NCBI GenBank assembly: GCA_003176045.1 | Contig: PSRM01000348.1 | Location: forward strand, 1-41,719 | Direction: 5' to 3' | DNA: 41,719 nt | Source of the DNA: Verrucomicrobiota bacterium | GTDB lineage: Bacteria > Verrucomicrobiota > Verrucomicrobiia > Limisphaerales > UBA8199 | The notes under the pieces: generated by a model | The model's database searches: none | What the model was told of the DNA's origin: nothing | Seen by the model: only the letters and a program-made list of their open reading frames with translations | Program-made: the position numbers and the translations under genes | In this document: positions 24,140-32,777 of the stretch, one piece after another | Position numbering within the stretch: position 1 is the first letter of the stretch | How the letters are laid out: every line of letters starts with the position of its first letter

Positions 24140-25129
24140 ATGTTTCGTCCCTGCATAGATCTGCACGAGGGCAAAGTGAAGCAAATCGTGGGCGGGACTC
24201 TGGAGTCCAAAGTCCAAAGTCCAAAGTCCAAAGCCCGAGGCCCGTTCTCCGCCATTAACGCTGCGGATGACAAGAGGTCCGCGGACCAGAGGACAGAGGA
24301 GGGAGTACAGGGTTCAGGGTTCAGGGTTCAGGGTTCAGATGTCAGTGGTCAGTGGTCAGTGGTCAGTGGTCTGGGTGAAGGGGGGCTACGAACCAATTTC
24401 GTTTCCGATAAGCCCGCGACGTGGTACGCAGCTCTGTATAAAAAAGATGCGCTGAAAGGAGGCCATGTGATTATGCTGGGTCCCGGAAACGAGGTAGAGG
24501 CGCGTTCGGCGCTGGCCGCGTATCCGGGCGGGCTACAGATTGGAGGAGGAATCAACCAGGAGAATGCATCGGTGTGGCTGGACGCGGGCGCCTCGCATGT
24601 GATTGTGACGTCGTGGGTTTTTCGAGAAGGGACACTAGATTGGCAGCGGCTGGGAAGGCTGTTGAAGGCGGTTGGCAAAGAGCGGTTGGTGCTGGATTTG
24701 AGCTGTAGGAAGAAAGTGTCAAGTGTCAGGTATCAGGTGTCAGGTAGTGAAAACTGGAGGTCGGGAGTCGCGGAGGAAGATTACTTTGTGGTTACGGATC
24801 GGTGGCAAAAATTTACAGAGCTTGCGATTACGAAGGCCACATTGCAGAAGCTGGCATGCTACTGCGCTGAATTTCTGATTCATGCGGTGGATGTGGAGGG
24901 CTTGTGCAGTGGTATAGATCGCGAGTTGGTTTCGAGGCTGGGACGATGGACCCCGATTCCGACCACATACGCTGGCGGGGCGAATTCATTGGAGGATCTG
25001 GAGGAAGTGACGCGACTGGGAAAAGGAAAATTAGACCTGACGATAGGGTCGGCACTGGATATTTTTGGAGGAACAGGCGTGAGGTACGCTGATGTGGTCG
25101 AGTGGAATCGCAGGCATGAAAGCGGTTAA
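24140..25129 (+). CDS. hisA: Eukaryotic-type HisA (ProFAR isomerase) with repeat insertions
   Basis: Phosphoribosylformimino-5-aminoimidazole carboxamide ribotide isomerase catalyses the fourth step of histidine synthesis, an Amadori rearrangement in a TIM barrel. The sequence follows the fungal/plant-type enzyme (yeast His6) rather than the usual bacterial HisA: CIDLHEGKVKQIVGGTL, TNFVSDKPATWYAALYKKD, LQIGGGINQENASVWLDAGA, SHVIVTSWVFREG, LVLDLSCRK, EFLIHAVDVEGLCSGID and DLTIGSALDIFGG. Asp7 and the Asp of LDLSCRK are the expected catalytic pair. Two stretches have no counterpart: ~60 residues after GGTL (24203-24388), encoded by TCCAAAG, GGTTCAG and AGTGGTC heptamers, and ~15 residues after DLSCRK (24715-24770), encoded by GTGTCAG units. 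Both keep the frame. No other his gene is adjacent. Whether the insertions are tolerated loops is unknown. Confidence 0.87.
   Translation: MFRPCIDLHEGKVKQIVGGTLESKVQSPKSKARGPFSAINAADDKRSADQRTEEGVQGSGFRVQGSDVSGQWSVVSGLGEGGLRTNFVSDKPATWYAALYKKDALKGGHVIMLGPGNEVEARSALAAYPGGLQIGGGINQENASVWLDAGASHVIVTSWVFREGTLDWQRLGRLLKAVGKERLVLDLSCRKKVSSVRYQVSGSENWRSGVAEEDYFVVTDRWQKFTELAITKATLQKLACYCAEFLIHAVDVEGLCSGIDRELVSRLGRWTPIPTTYAGGANSLEDLEEVTRLGKGKLDLTIGSALDIFGGTGVRYADVVEWNRRHESG
24204..24371. repeat. Three heptanucleotide arrays inside hisA
   Basis: 24204-24233 is TCCAAAG-type (about 4 units), 24308-24338 is GGTTCAG (4 units), 24341-24371 is AGTGGTC (4 units). Between the first two lies an unrelated spacer with GAGGACAGAGGAGGGAG. 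The block is translated in frame as a low-complexity insertion. Confidence 0.88.
24715..24745. repeat. GTGTCAG heptamer array inside hisA
   Basis: About four degenerate units (AGTGTCA, AGTGTCA, GGTATCA, GGTGTCA) follow directly after the LDLSCRK codons. In yeast His6 this position is a short loop. Confidence 0.8.
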
Positions 25130-25244
25130 ATCGTTAAAAAGGTTAAAACGTTAAAACGGCGAAAAGGTCAAATCGTCCGAGCGTTGAAAGCTAAAGCAGC
25201 CAAAAGGTGAAAGCATAAGGCAATAAATGGCGCGAGCCGTGCAT

Positions 25245-25266
25245 GTGCGGACAAGGCTGTCCGCAC
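25245..25266. repeat. GTGCGGACA-AGGC-TGTCCGCAC palindrome before the DUF2062 gene
   Basis: Perfect 9-bp arms with a 4-nt loop end 13 bp before the DUF2062 ATG. Related GCGGACA/TGTCCGC palindromes sit before the fusion gene (35625-35642) and after the CBM48 gene (about 40045-40065). The rest of the 150-bp gap has GTTAAAA words. Confidence 0.75.
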
Positions 25267-25279
25267 TCCTTTATCCGCA

Positions 25280-25771
25280 ATGAACCCCCGAAAGTGGCTG
25301 AAGGAACATTCGCTAAAGGTGCTGGCGATCCGGGACACCCCGGAAGCCATCGCCGGCGGTGTGACCATTGGACTGTTGATTGGATTTTCGCCGCTGTTCG
25401 GCTTGAAGACGTTGCTGGCAATTTTTGTGGCGTGGGTGACGCGGTGCAACATTCTGGCGGCGGTGCTGGCAACGACGGTGCACGATATAGTCATTCCATT
25501 TATGTTCGCCATTTACATCTGGCAGTACGACATCGGGTTCTGGTTATTGAGCCAGCCTCATCGTTGGCCGCCCCCAATGTTGCACAAGCACCTCATGGAG
25601 GGCTTTTCCTGGCACAAGCTGGTAAAGGATTTCACCGGCTTTGGTATTCGGGCTTTGCTCGGTTGGGCGGTGTGCGCTTTACCGATCGCGCCGATGATTT
25701 ATTTTCCGATTCGAAAGTTGGTCTGGCGGCATCAGGTCAAGAAGCAGCAGGAAACGGCGCCGGGCGCTTAA
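25280..25771 (+). CDS. DUF2062 membrane protein
   Basis: The 163-residue protein carries the DUF2062 features: AIAGGVTIGLLIGFSPLFGL (first membrane segment), AIFVAWVTRCNILAAVLAT (second), a region around IPFMFAIYIWQYDIGFWLL (third) and a C-terminal segment RALLGWAVCALPIAPMIYFP followed by a basic tail. It is an inner-membrane protein; the molecular role of DUF2062 is unknown, though it is sometimes fused or adjacent to glycosyltransferases. Here it is a lone gene. Confidence 0.9.
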   Translation: MNPRKWLKEHSLKVLAIRDTPEAIAGGVTIGLLIGFSPLFGLKTLLAIFVAWVTRCNILAAVLATTVHDIVIPFMFAIYIWQYDIGFWLLSQPHRWPPPMLHKHLMEGFSWHKLVKDFTGFGIRALLGWAVCALPIAPMIYFPIRKLVWRHQVKKQQETAPGA

Positions 25772-25786
25772 AGCACTTTTTCTAAA

Positions 25787-25852
25787 CCGCTAATCAACGC
25801 TAATAAGCGCTAATCACTTTGTCCTCCGCTTTGTCCTGCACTTTGTCGTTCA
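25787..25852. repeat. CGCTAAT and CTTTGTC word repeats
   Basis: CCGCTAATCAACGCTAATAAGCGCTAAT is followed by CACTTTGTCCTCCGCTTTGTCCTGCACTTTGTCG, a 12-nt-period array. Both families recur at 27417-27553. Confidence 0.75.
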
Positions 25853-26056
25853 GTGCGAAAGCGGTCCCGATGGATCGCGATGGATCGGGACCGCAGTCCA
25901 AGACGCTGGCGCGCCGGATAATGCGCCGCGACATGCCGAAGGTTTTGGAGTGCGGAAGCCCTCTGCCGCTTTTCTCCGGAACGGCCGATGTGTTCCGCAG
26001 ATTTAGTCGCGCCGGGGAGCTTGACTGATGTGGCCCGGCCACCAACAATCCAGCTA

Positions 26057-27400
26057 ATGAAACTAAAATGCTCAGCGGTTCTCCTCCTTGTCGCACTCGC
26101 TTTCACTCAAGCGCGCGCCCAAACCAGTCCCGAGAAGCTCGAGGCGTTGTGCAAACCGCTGAAGGCGCCGAAGCCCGCGGGACTGCAATTGATGAAAGGT
26201 GATCGGCTGGCGATCTGCGGGGATTCCATCACCGAACAGAAGATGTATTCACGCATCATGGAGGACTATCTAACAATGTGCGTGCCGGAGTTGGAGATCT
26301 CGGTGCGTCAATACGGCTGGGGCGGGGAGCGGGCGGGCGGTTTTCTGGCGCGAATGACCAATGATTGCCTGCGCTTCAAGCCCACCATCGCGACGACCTG
26401 CTACGGGATGAATGATCATGAGTACCGGGCCTACGAAGAACGCGTCGGACAAACATATCGGGAAAAGTCCGAGGCTATCGTCGAGGCTTTCAAGGCTAAC
26501 GGCGTGCGAGTGATTCAGGGCTCGCCCGGCTGCATCGGCAAAGTCCCGGGTTGGACCAAACATACGAACGATACGGTTGTGGACTTAAACGCTAACCTCT
26601 GCCACTTGCGTAATATCGGTATCGAGATCGCGGAAAACGAACAAGTGGGTTTCGCGGATGTGTTCTGGCCGATGCTGACCGCTGGCATGGAGGCGCGGCA
26701 GAAATACGGGCCGGACTATGCCATCGCGGGGAAGGACGGCGTGCATCCGGGGTGGGCAGGACATGCGGTTATGGCGTATGCGTTTTTGAAGGCGATGGGG
26801 TTGAAGGGGGAGATTGGGACTTTCACGGTGGATTTGAAGAAGAACACAATCAAACTATCGGAGGGGCATGAGTTGGTGTCCTCGAAGGACGGAGAGTTCG
26901 AGATCAAGAGTTCGAGGTATCCGTTTTGTGAATGTGCAGAACCTGGAACCGCGGCCGCGGGTTATCCGGTGTGCGGCAAGGATTCCTGGTCGAAGGATAG
27001 CAGCATCCATTCAGGAGCTGGTTTGGTGTCGTTCGACCCGGACCTAAATCGGCTCATGCTCGTAGGCAAGGGTGGCAAGGCGCAGCATTACACGGTGATT
27101 TGGGCGGGCGAAGCGAAGACCATTCGCGCGGAGCAGCTCGCCCGGGGAGTCAATCTGGTTGAACTCTTCCCCAACATTAATCCATTCTGCCAGGCTTTTG
27201 GGCGGGTTGATGGTGCGGTTGCGGCCAAGCAGGCGTTCGAGACAAAGGAGATTAAGGAGCTATTCCGCAGCTCGGATGCAAAGAATGATATGGAAGGTGT
27301 AGCGTCGCGGAGCGAGCAGGAACGCGCTAAATTAGTTGCGGCGATTAAGGAAGCTTTTGTGCCGGTGGTGCATAGGATCAGGATTGAGGCAGTGGATTGA
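26057..27400 (+). CDS. Exported SGNH/GDSL hydrolase
   Basis: The ATG at 26057 gives a clean signal peptide (KLKCSAVLLLVALAFTQARA, cleavage near Ala21). The SGNH blocks are present: LAICGDSITEQ with nucleophile Ser57, GWGGERAGG as block II, TTCYGMNDHEY as block III and DGVHPGWAGH with Asp227 and His230. The domain covers residues ~45-250; the remaining ~200 residues form a second region without recognised motif, common in such Verrucomicrobiota esterases. Likely activity is carbohydrate deacetylation or another esterase function in the periplasm. An in-frame start at 25988 would add 23 residues before the signal and is disfavoured. Confidence 0.9.
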   Translation: MKLKCSAVLLLVALAFTQARAQTSPEKLEALCKPLKAPKPAGLQLMKGDRLAICGDSITEQKMYSRIMEDYLTMCVPELEISVRQYGWGGERAGGFLARMTNDCLRFKPTIATTCYGMNDHEYRAYEERVGQTYREKSEAIVEAFKANGVRVIQGSPGCIGKVPGWTKHTNDTVVDLNANLCHLRNIGIEIAENEQVGFADVFWPMLTAGMEARQKYGPDYAIAGKDGVHPGWAGHAVMAYAFLKAMGLKGEIGTFTVDLKKNTIKLSEGHELVSSKDGEFEIKSSRYPFCECAEPGTAAAGYPVCGKDSWSKDSSIHSGAGLVSFDPDLNRLMLVGKGGKAQHYTVIWAGEAKTIRAEQLARGVNLVELFPNINPFCQAFGRVDGAVAAKQAFETKEIKELFRSSDAKNDMEGVASRSEQERAKLVAAIKEAFVPVVHRIRIEAVD

Positions 27401-27416
27401 AGGGGCACAGAATTTA

Positions 27417-27553
27417 AACCGCTAATTAACGCTAATAAACGCTAATCAGGGAGCACTTTGTCTTTCGCTTTGTCTTACACTTCGTCTTTTGTTTTTAGGT
27501 AGCAACCGAAACGACAAAAAGAGACAAAGTGAAAGACAAAGTGAAAGACAAAG
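27417..27553. repeat. Repeat hairpin after the second permease
   Basis: CGCTAAT words (27417-27447) are followed by CTTTGTC-type (27455-27490) and the complementary GACAAAGTGAAA units (27517-27553), which can pair as an imperfect long hairpin. The right arm ends at the stop of the permease gene read on the minus strand, so it could act as a terminator or 3'-stabilising structure. An almost identical arrangement follows the other permease gene. Confidence 0.7.
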
Positions 27554-28897
27554 TTACTCATAGCGGAGTGCCTGAATCGGATCCAATCTGGCCGCTTTCA
27601 GCGCAGGGAATAGCCCCGCAATGATCCCCACTGCTCCGCTGAAGGCAACTGCTACTCCAACCGCCACCGGTGTGATGACCGGCGAGTTGGAGGTCGGGCT
27701 CAGGTGCTCGAGGAGCCAGACGAATCCGAAGGAGGCGGCCACTCCCAGGGCGGCGCCGAGGAGGGAAAGGGCGAGGCTTTCGAGCAGGACCTGATTGAAA
27801 ATATTGGCGCCGGTAGCGCCTACGGCTTTGCAGATGCCGATTTCGCGGATGCGCTCGTTGATGCTGGCGAGCATGATATTCATGATGCCGATGCCGCCTA
27901 CGATCAGGCTGATCGCCGCGATGATGCCGCCGCTCATTCGGGCGTTATGAATCTGCTGGTTGATGCTCTGAAGTTGATTTTCCTGGGTCGTGAAAGCAAA
28001 GTCCTCGATGCCGCGATGGGTGAGCATGAGCACATTTCGGGCTTGTTGCAGGGCAGGCTCCAATCGTTCCAGTCCATTGACTTTCAGTTCGAGGTCCGAG
28101 AGGCGGAAGTCGGGAAGGTTGGTGGATTCGCCTGCTGAGCGGAATCTGATCCAGGCGGTTTTCAGCGGCATATAGAGCGTGTAGTTCTTTCGCCAAAAAA
28201 CCCAGTTGCCGCGGCCGAAGCGGCCACCACCACGAGCGGGGCCGGCTGCCGTTTTGTGGCGCTGGTTTCGGGCAAGTTCACGCTGCTTTTTATCCTGCTC
28301 ACTTTCATAATGGGCAAACATACCAACGATGGTGAATGGCTGACCGTTGAGGTTGATGCTCTGGCCGACCGGCACAATTTCGCTGCCGGTTTTCTGTGGT
28401 GAACCGAAAAGTTCATCGCGGATTCCGGTCCCGATGACGCAGACAGGACTGGCGTTTTCTTCGTCCATGTCCGTGAAAAACCTTCCGTGTTCGAGCGTGT
28501 GGAGGTTCATTTGGAGCACGTCCGGCCAGGCGCCGCAGATTTCAGCCGGGAAAACCGTTTTGTCCTCGTAGGTGACGGTCACTCCATACACCGCCATTTC
28601 GGGAGAAACCAGGCGCAAGAGTGGCGCGCTCCGGCGAAGGGCTTCCACATCGGCCATGGTGCGGCCAGTGGCTTGATCGGCAAGGTGCTCCTGTTCGGAA
28701 GGCACATCCTGGGCTTCCACAACGACTTTGTCAGCGCCGCCCATGGCGATCATGGTTTCGGTCATGCCGTTTTCCATCCCCTTGATGAGCGCAGTCATCC
28801 CGACGAGGCTGGCGACGCCGAGAATGATGCCCAGCATGGTCAGAAGCGAACGGAATTTGTGGGCGAAAATTTGTTTGAGGGCGTTGGCGAAGAGCAT
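27554..28897 (-). CDS. MacB/FtsX-type ABC transporter permease, second copy
   Basis: From ATG 28897 (MLFANALKQIFAHKF) the 447-residue protein has an N-terminal membrane span (LLTMLGIILGVASLVGMTAL), a large periplasmic MacB-PCD-type domain and three C-terminal spans (GGIIAAISLIVGGIGIMNIM, SLALSLLGAALGVAASFGFV, GVAVAFSGAVGIIAGLFPAL). It ends AARLDPIQALRYE, the family terminus. An upstream start at 28954 adds residues from repeat-rich DNA and is disfavoured. It is paralogous to the permease at 29071-30456. It lacks an ATPase domain, which is supplied by the gene at 30691. Likely part of an efflux or lipoprotein/peptide export complex. Confidence 0.92.
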   Translation of the reverse strand: MLFANALKQIFAHKFRSLLTMLGIILGVASLVGMTALIKGMENGMTETMIAMGGADKVVVEAQDVPSEQEHLADQATGRTMADVEALRRSAPLLRLVSPEMAVYGVTVTYEDKTVFPAEICGAWPDVLQMNLHTLEHGRFFTDMDEENASPVCVIGTGIRDELFGSPQKTGSEIVPVGQSINLNGQPFTIVGMFAHYESEQDKKQRELARNQRHKTAAGPARGGGRFGRGNWVFWRKNYTLYMPLKTAWIRFRSAGESTNLPDFRLSDLELKVNGLERLEPALQQARNVLMLTHRGIEDFAFTTQENQLQSINQQIHNARMSGGIIAAISLIVGGIGIMNIMLASINERIREIGICKAVGATGANIFNQVLLESLALSLLGAALGVAASFGFVWLLEHLSPTSNSPVITPVAVGVAVAFSGAVGIIAGLFPALKAARLDPIQALRYE

Positions 28898-28967
28898 GGA
28901 TGAAACGTTAATACGTGAAAAGGTTAAGGCGTGGCGCTTGCCTGCGGCTGCCAATCGGAAGAACTTC

Positions 28968-29060
28968 GTCTTTCACTTTGTCTTTCACTTTGTCTTGTTA
29001 TTGTTCCTCGCTCTGGCCAAAGACAAAGCAAGAGACAAAGTGAAAGACAAAGTGAAAGAC
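28968..29060. repeat. 29-bp-arm hairpin of GACAAAGTGAAA units between the permeases
   Basis: Left arm 28968-28996 and right arm 29032-29060 are reverse complements at 28 of 29 positions and are built from a 12-nt unit. In the minus-strand transcript it forms a strong hairpin 11 bp after the first permease stop, before the second permease. Confidence 0.85.
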
Positions 29061-29070
29061 AAAGTGGAAT

Positions 29071-30456
29071 TTAGTCATACCGAAGCGCCTGGATTGGATT
29101 AAGCCGCGCTGCTTTGATGGCGGGGAACAGGCCGGCGAGGATGCCGACGATCACACTGGAGACGAAGGCGAAAATTAAGGGGCCAACGCGGATAATCGGC
29201 GCGTTGTCCGTCGGTGAAACTGAGCTGAGTAAATGAACCAGTCCAACTGAGACGCCCAAACCGGCCAGGCCTCCCAGAACTGCGATGGCGAGGGATTCAG
29301 CCAGGATTTGAAGAAAAATATCGCTGGTGGCGGCTCCGACAGATTTGCGGATGCCGATTTCGCGCACGCGCTCCGAGATGCTGGCGAGCATGATGTTCAT
29401 GATGCCAATGGCGCCGACCAAAAGACTCACGCCGGCAATGAGACCGCCGCTCAGGCGGGCGTTGTGGATAAAGACCTTGATTTGGTCGGCCCAGTCTTCC
29501 TGGGTAAGAAACGTGAAATCCTCGATCCCCTTATGGGTGGTCATCAGCACATTGCGGATTTGCTGGAGCGCCTCGCTCAAGAGATTGACGTTGGCGATCT
29601 TGAGTTCCAGCCGGGACAGGCGCGGGTCGCCGGTGGCCCCTTCGATGGTCCGGGAAGTCTTGCCGGAGGAGATCGCCAACTGTGTAGCGCCGTACCGGAA
29701 CTTCATCCAGACGGTGTTGAGCGGGAGATAAACGGTTTGATTTTTGAAAGTGAAAACGTAGCCGCCTCGAGACGCTCTCCAGCCGCGGTCGCGTCCGATG
29801 CCTTTGCGGGACGGGTGTTTGGCCTCGCTCGCGGCCAGGAGCCTGGCCTTGCGGTCCTGCTCGCTTTCGTAATGTTCGAACATGCCGATAATAGTGAATG
29901 GCATGCCGTTGATGAAAACGGTTTCGCCGACAGGGATAATTTCCCTGCCAACTTTCTCGGGGGAGCCCCAGAGTTCGTCGCGCGTTGCCGTGCCAATGAC
30001 GCAAACGTTTCGGGCCATCTCATCGTCCAATTCATTGAACATTCGCCCATGGGCAATGACATGTTCATTGAGCAGGCACGCTGCTGGCCAAACGCCGCTG
30101 ACATTCCAGGGGCGGTAGGTTTTGCCGTTGGCCGAGAAGGTGGCCGAGAGGCGCATCTCGGGTGAGAATTGAGTAACCAGCGGCGCGCTTTGCTGGAGTG
30201 CTCGGACGTCATTGAGCGTCACGCCCACAGCCTCATCACTGAGATGCCGTTGTTCGACAGGAATGTCCTGGGGAACCACGCGGACTTTTTCAAGCCCACC
30301 GATTGCAATCAAGGCTTCCCTGGCTCCCTTTTCCATTCCAGCCACAAGGGCCGACATTGCGACCAGGCTCGATACGCCCAGAATCACCCCTAGCATCGTC
30401 AGCACGGAGCGGAATTTGTGGGCTAGGATTTGGTTGAATGTGGCCGCTAGTAACAT
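29071..30456 (-). CDS. MacB/FtsX-type ABC transporter permease, first copy
   Basis: The 461-residue permease begins MLLAATFNQILAHKFRSVLT and has the same plan as its paralogue: one N-terminal span, a periplasmic domain (~60-330) with KVRVVPQDIPVEQRHLSDEA, and three C-terminal spans ending AARLNPIQALRYD. The two copies match closely around the first span and the DVRALQQSAPLV/DVEALRRSAPLL segment. It is the third gene of the adaptor-ATPase-permease-permease order. Two different permeases suggest a heterodimeric transporter, whereas MacB is a homodimer. Confidence 0.93.
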   Translation of the reverse strand: MLLAATFNQILAHKFRSVLTMLGVILGVSSLVAMSALVAGMEKGAREALIAIGGLEKVRVVPQDIPVEQRHLSDEAVGVTLNDVRALQQSAPLVTQFSPEMRLSATFSANGKTYRPWNVSGVWPAACLLNEHVIAHGRMFNELDDEMARNVCVIGTATRDELWGSPEKVGREIIPVGETVFINGMPFTIIGMFEHYESEQDRKARLLAASEAKHPSRKGIGRDRGWRASRGGYVFTFKNQTVYLPLNTVWMKFRYGATQLAISSGKTSRTIEGATGDPRLSRLELKIANVNLLSEALQQIRNVLMTTHKGIEDFTFLTQEDWADQIKVFIHNARLSGGLIAGVSLLVGAIGIMNIMLASISERVREIGIRKSVGAATSDIFLQILAESLAIAVLGGLAGLGVSVGLVHLLSSVSPTDNAPIIRVGPLIFAFVSSVIVGILAGLFPAIKAARLNPIQALRYD

Positions 30457-30690
30457 GAATGCTCCGGTATCAAAAAGAGTTTATAACCACGGATGAACAC
30501 GAATAAAACTTCGCACTCCGAACCTCAAACCAGCTTAAAACCACTCCTAAGTTCAAACTCCAGAGAGCGGCGCCAAAGTGAGGGTTGGAAATTGAGGCTT
30601 GGGGCTCATTTGGCATTCGAATTTTGATATTTGAGGATTTCCTCATCCGTGTTCATCCGTGTTCATCCGTGGTTAGAAAAGGCTTTCGTT
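30457..30690. repeat. Gap with CATCCGTGTT decamer array
   Basis: 30646-30673 carries CATCCGTGTT x2 plus CATCCGTGGTT, and the complementary ACCACGGATGAACACG lies at 30485-30502, so the ends of the gap can pair. The middle shows no gene. Confidence 0.7.
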
Positions 30691-31416
30691 CTACAATGCC
30701 GCCGAAGCCAAACCTTGCTTGGCGGGGGACGGTGCCGTCGGCCGCAGCTCATCCACAATCTTCCCATCCCGAATTTCGATACGGCGCGGGGTGACGGCGG
30801 CTATTTTGGAATCGTGAGTAACAAGCACGATGGTGCGACCCTGCTGGCTGAGGTCGCGAAACAGGCTCAGGATGGCGTGGCCGGTTTGAGAGTCGAGGTT
30901 TCCGGTTGGTTCGTCAGCGAAAATGATGCGTGGACTGTTGACCAGGGCGCGGGCGATGGCTGCGCGTTGTTGCTGACCCCCGGAGAGTTGGCTGGGCCGG
31001 TGTTTGGCGCGATTAGCCATTTCGACTGATTCCAGGGCTGCAAGCGCGCGCTTGTGTCGTTCCCGAGCAGGAATGCGGCTGTAGATCATTGGTAATTCGA
31101 CGTTTTGGAGAACATTCAAGCGGGGAAGTAGATTAAAAAACTGGAACACAAATCCCAACTTGCGGTTTCGAATGGCCGCAAGCTGGCGCGCAGAAGCGTC
31201 CTGGATCATCACTCCATCCAGTTTAACGGTCCCCTTAGTAGGCGAATCCAGGCAGCCGAGGATGTGCATGAGGGTGGATTTGCCGCTACCCGAAGGTCCC
31301 ACTATGGACATGAACTCGCCTTCGGCTATATCCAAGGTCACATCGTCCAGCGCCCGGATTTCCTCGTCGCCCAGGCGATAGATTTTACTGACGTTGCGAA
31401 GTTCGACGAGGGCCAT
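30691..31416 (-). CDS. ABC transporter ATP-binding protein (MacB/LolD type)
   Basis: The 241-residue ATPase has Walker A GPSGSGKST (40-48), a Q-loop in GFVFQFFNLLPRLNVLQNVE, the signature LSGGQQQRAAIARAL, Walker B IIFADEPTGNLDS and the switch histidine in VLVTHDSKIA. It is the class that pairs with MacB/FtsX/LolCE-type permeases. The two permease genes follow on the same strand and the adaptor gene precedes. The C-terminal ~15 residues (TAPSPAKQG...) lie outside the domain. Confidence 0.95.
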   Translation of the reverse strand: MALVELRNVSKIYRLGDEEIRALDDVTLDIAEGEFMSIVGPSGSGKSTLMHILGCLDSPTKGTVKLDGVMIQDASARQLAAIRNRKLGFVFQFFNLLPRLNVLQNVELPMIYSRIPARERHKRALAALESVEMANRAKHRPSQLSGGQQQRAAIARALVNSPRIIFADEPTGNLDSQTGHAILSLFRDLSQQGRTIVLVTHDSKIAAVTPRRIEIRDGKIVDELRPTAPSPAKQGLASAAL

Positions 31417-31424
31417 GGGAACGG

Positions 31425-31590
31425 GGGAGCGTGGAGAGCGTGAGGAGTGTGAGGAGCGTGGAGCGTGATGCGTGATGCGTGATGCGTGAAACGTGAAACG
31501 TGAAACGTGAAAGTTTGGCTGTCGTCTATTCGCTATCGCACGGACGCGGGATTACTGACTACGGACTACGGACTACGGACTGACTGTTGC
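31425..31590. repeat. Heptamer arrays GCGTGAT/ACGTGAA and ACGGACT
   Basis: 31463-31512 is an uninterrupted run of GCGTGAT and then ACGTGAA units with period 7; 31551-31584 is ACTGACT followed by ACGGACT x3. They separate the adaptor and ATPase genes within the operon. Confidence 0.88.
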
Positions 31591-31592
31591 AA

Positions 31593-32765
31593 TTAGCCCC
31601 CCATTCTGGATTTGGCGTCAGCTTTGGACTTCTTGTCCGCCGTAGCTTTAGCGGAGGAGGGTGGACTTTGGACTTTGGACTTATCATCCGGCAGTTCCAG
31701 TGCCACGACTTCGCCTTCTTTGAGACCGTCTTGTATCTCTGCAAAAAAGTAGTCGGCGACGCCTACTTTCACATTACGTTTCTCGAAGCACTCATCCTGC
31801 TGCACATAAACGAATCGTTCCATTTGGCCGGTCTCGGGATTCTTCTCGGTGAAAACCGCAGCGAGAGGGACGGCAGTGACATTCTCAGCCTTGGCAACCG
31901 GGATTTTAACATTTGCTGTCATGCCAGGCTTTACCCGTGGATCAACGTTCTTCAGCGCGATGCGTACGGGGTAGCCTTTGATGTTGTTCTTAATGGTTGC
32001 TTGCGGAGTGATGCGCTCGACGGCCCCGGTAACGCACAAGCCTGGCACGGCTTCGACTGTAACCTCAACGATCTCGTTTGGCTTCAAGCGGGGGACGTCG
32101 GCCTGGTTGACCTGGGCGTTAATGATCATATTGTTGAGGTCCGCGATCGTGAGCACCTCAGTGCCGCTGTTGAAGCCGCTGGCGCCAGAAACGGCCTGGC
32201 CGACTGAGACGGGCCGCGTCAGCACGGTGCAGTCATAGGGCGCGCGCACTACAGTCTTGGTCAGGTGTTCGTCGGTGACCGCCAGGTCCTTCTGCGCGCG
32301 GTCCAGCGCGTTTTTCGCCAGCTCATAGGTTGTCTTGGTGTCATCGAATAGTTCCTGGGAGATCAGCTTGTCGGCCAGGAGTTGACGCGCGCGGTTCAGA
32401 TCGCGTTGGGCTTTGTCCAGGTCAATCTTTGCCTTTTCGATGTCGGTCAAATTCTGCGCGCGCTGTTGCTGCAAGTCCTTATCATAGAGTGAGAACAAAA
32501 TGTCGCTTTTTCGAACGTGGTCCCCAACGTCCACCGGCAACCGGTCAATGAGACTGTTGATCTCCGGCCGGACCGAGACTTGCTCGGCTGGCGCAATTTC
32601 GCCGGCGGCATTGACCGACCAGCTAATGTTGCGCGTTTGAGCGACCGCGGTTGTGGGGCGATCGGAAGCATCGGCGGCAGGGTGGAAACCGGGATGCTTG
32701 TGCCAATACCAATAACCGGCGCCTCCCGCGGCCAGGAGGAGAAGGAAGACAAACCACTTTTTCAT
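31593..32765 (-). CDS. MacA/HlyD-family periplasmic adaptor
   Basis: A single N-terminal anchor (KKWFVFLLLLAAGGAGYWYW) is followed by the biotinyl-lipoyl half (ISWSVNAAGEIAPAEQVSVR), an alpha-helical hairpin with AQRDLNRARQLLADKLIS, the second lipoyl half (VVRAPYDCTVLTRPVSVGQA) and beta-barrel parts (VNQADVPRLKPNEIVEVTVE, KPGMTANVKIPV). This is the order of MacA-type adaptors that connect the inner-membrane transporter to an outer-membrane channel. It is the first gene of the exporter unit. The last ~25 residues (Ser/Lys/Ala-rich) are encoded by GGACTTT heptamers and a related repeat (about 31608-31682). No TolC-like gene is seen nearby. Confidence 0.92.
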   Translation of the reverse strand: MKKWFVFLLLLAAGGAGYWYWHKHPGFHPAADASDRPTTAVAQTRNISWSVNAAGEIAPAEQVSVRPEINSLIDRLPVDVGDHVRKSDILFSLYDKDLQQQRAQNLTDIEKAKIDLDKAQRDLNRARQLLADKLISQELFDDTKTTYELAKNALDRAQKDLAVTDEHLTKTVVRAPYDCTVLTRPVSVGQAVSGASGFNSGTEVLTIADLNNMIINAQVNQADVPRLKPNEIVEVTVEAVPGLCVTGAVERITPQATIKNNIKGYPVRIALKNVDPRVKPGMTANVKIPVAKAENVTAVPLAAVFTEKNPETGQMERFVYVQQDECFEKRNVKVGVADYFFAEIQDGLKEGEVVALELPDDKSKVQSPPSSAKATADKKSKADAKSRMGG

Positions 32766-32777
32766 TCACTCAGGGAT

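Noticed and set aside
29308..30165. Plus-strand frame of 285 codons
   Set aside because: It is opposite the first permease and its translation is compositionally odd, without motif or start signal.
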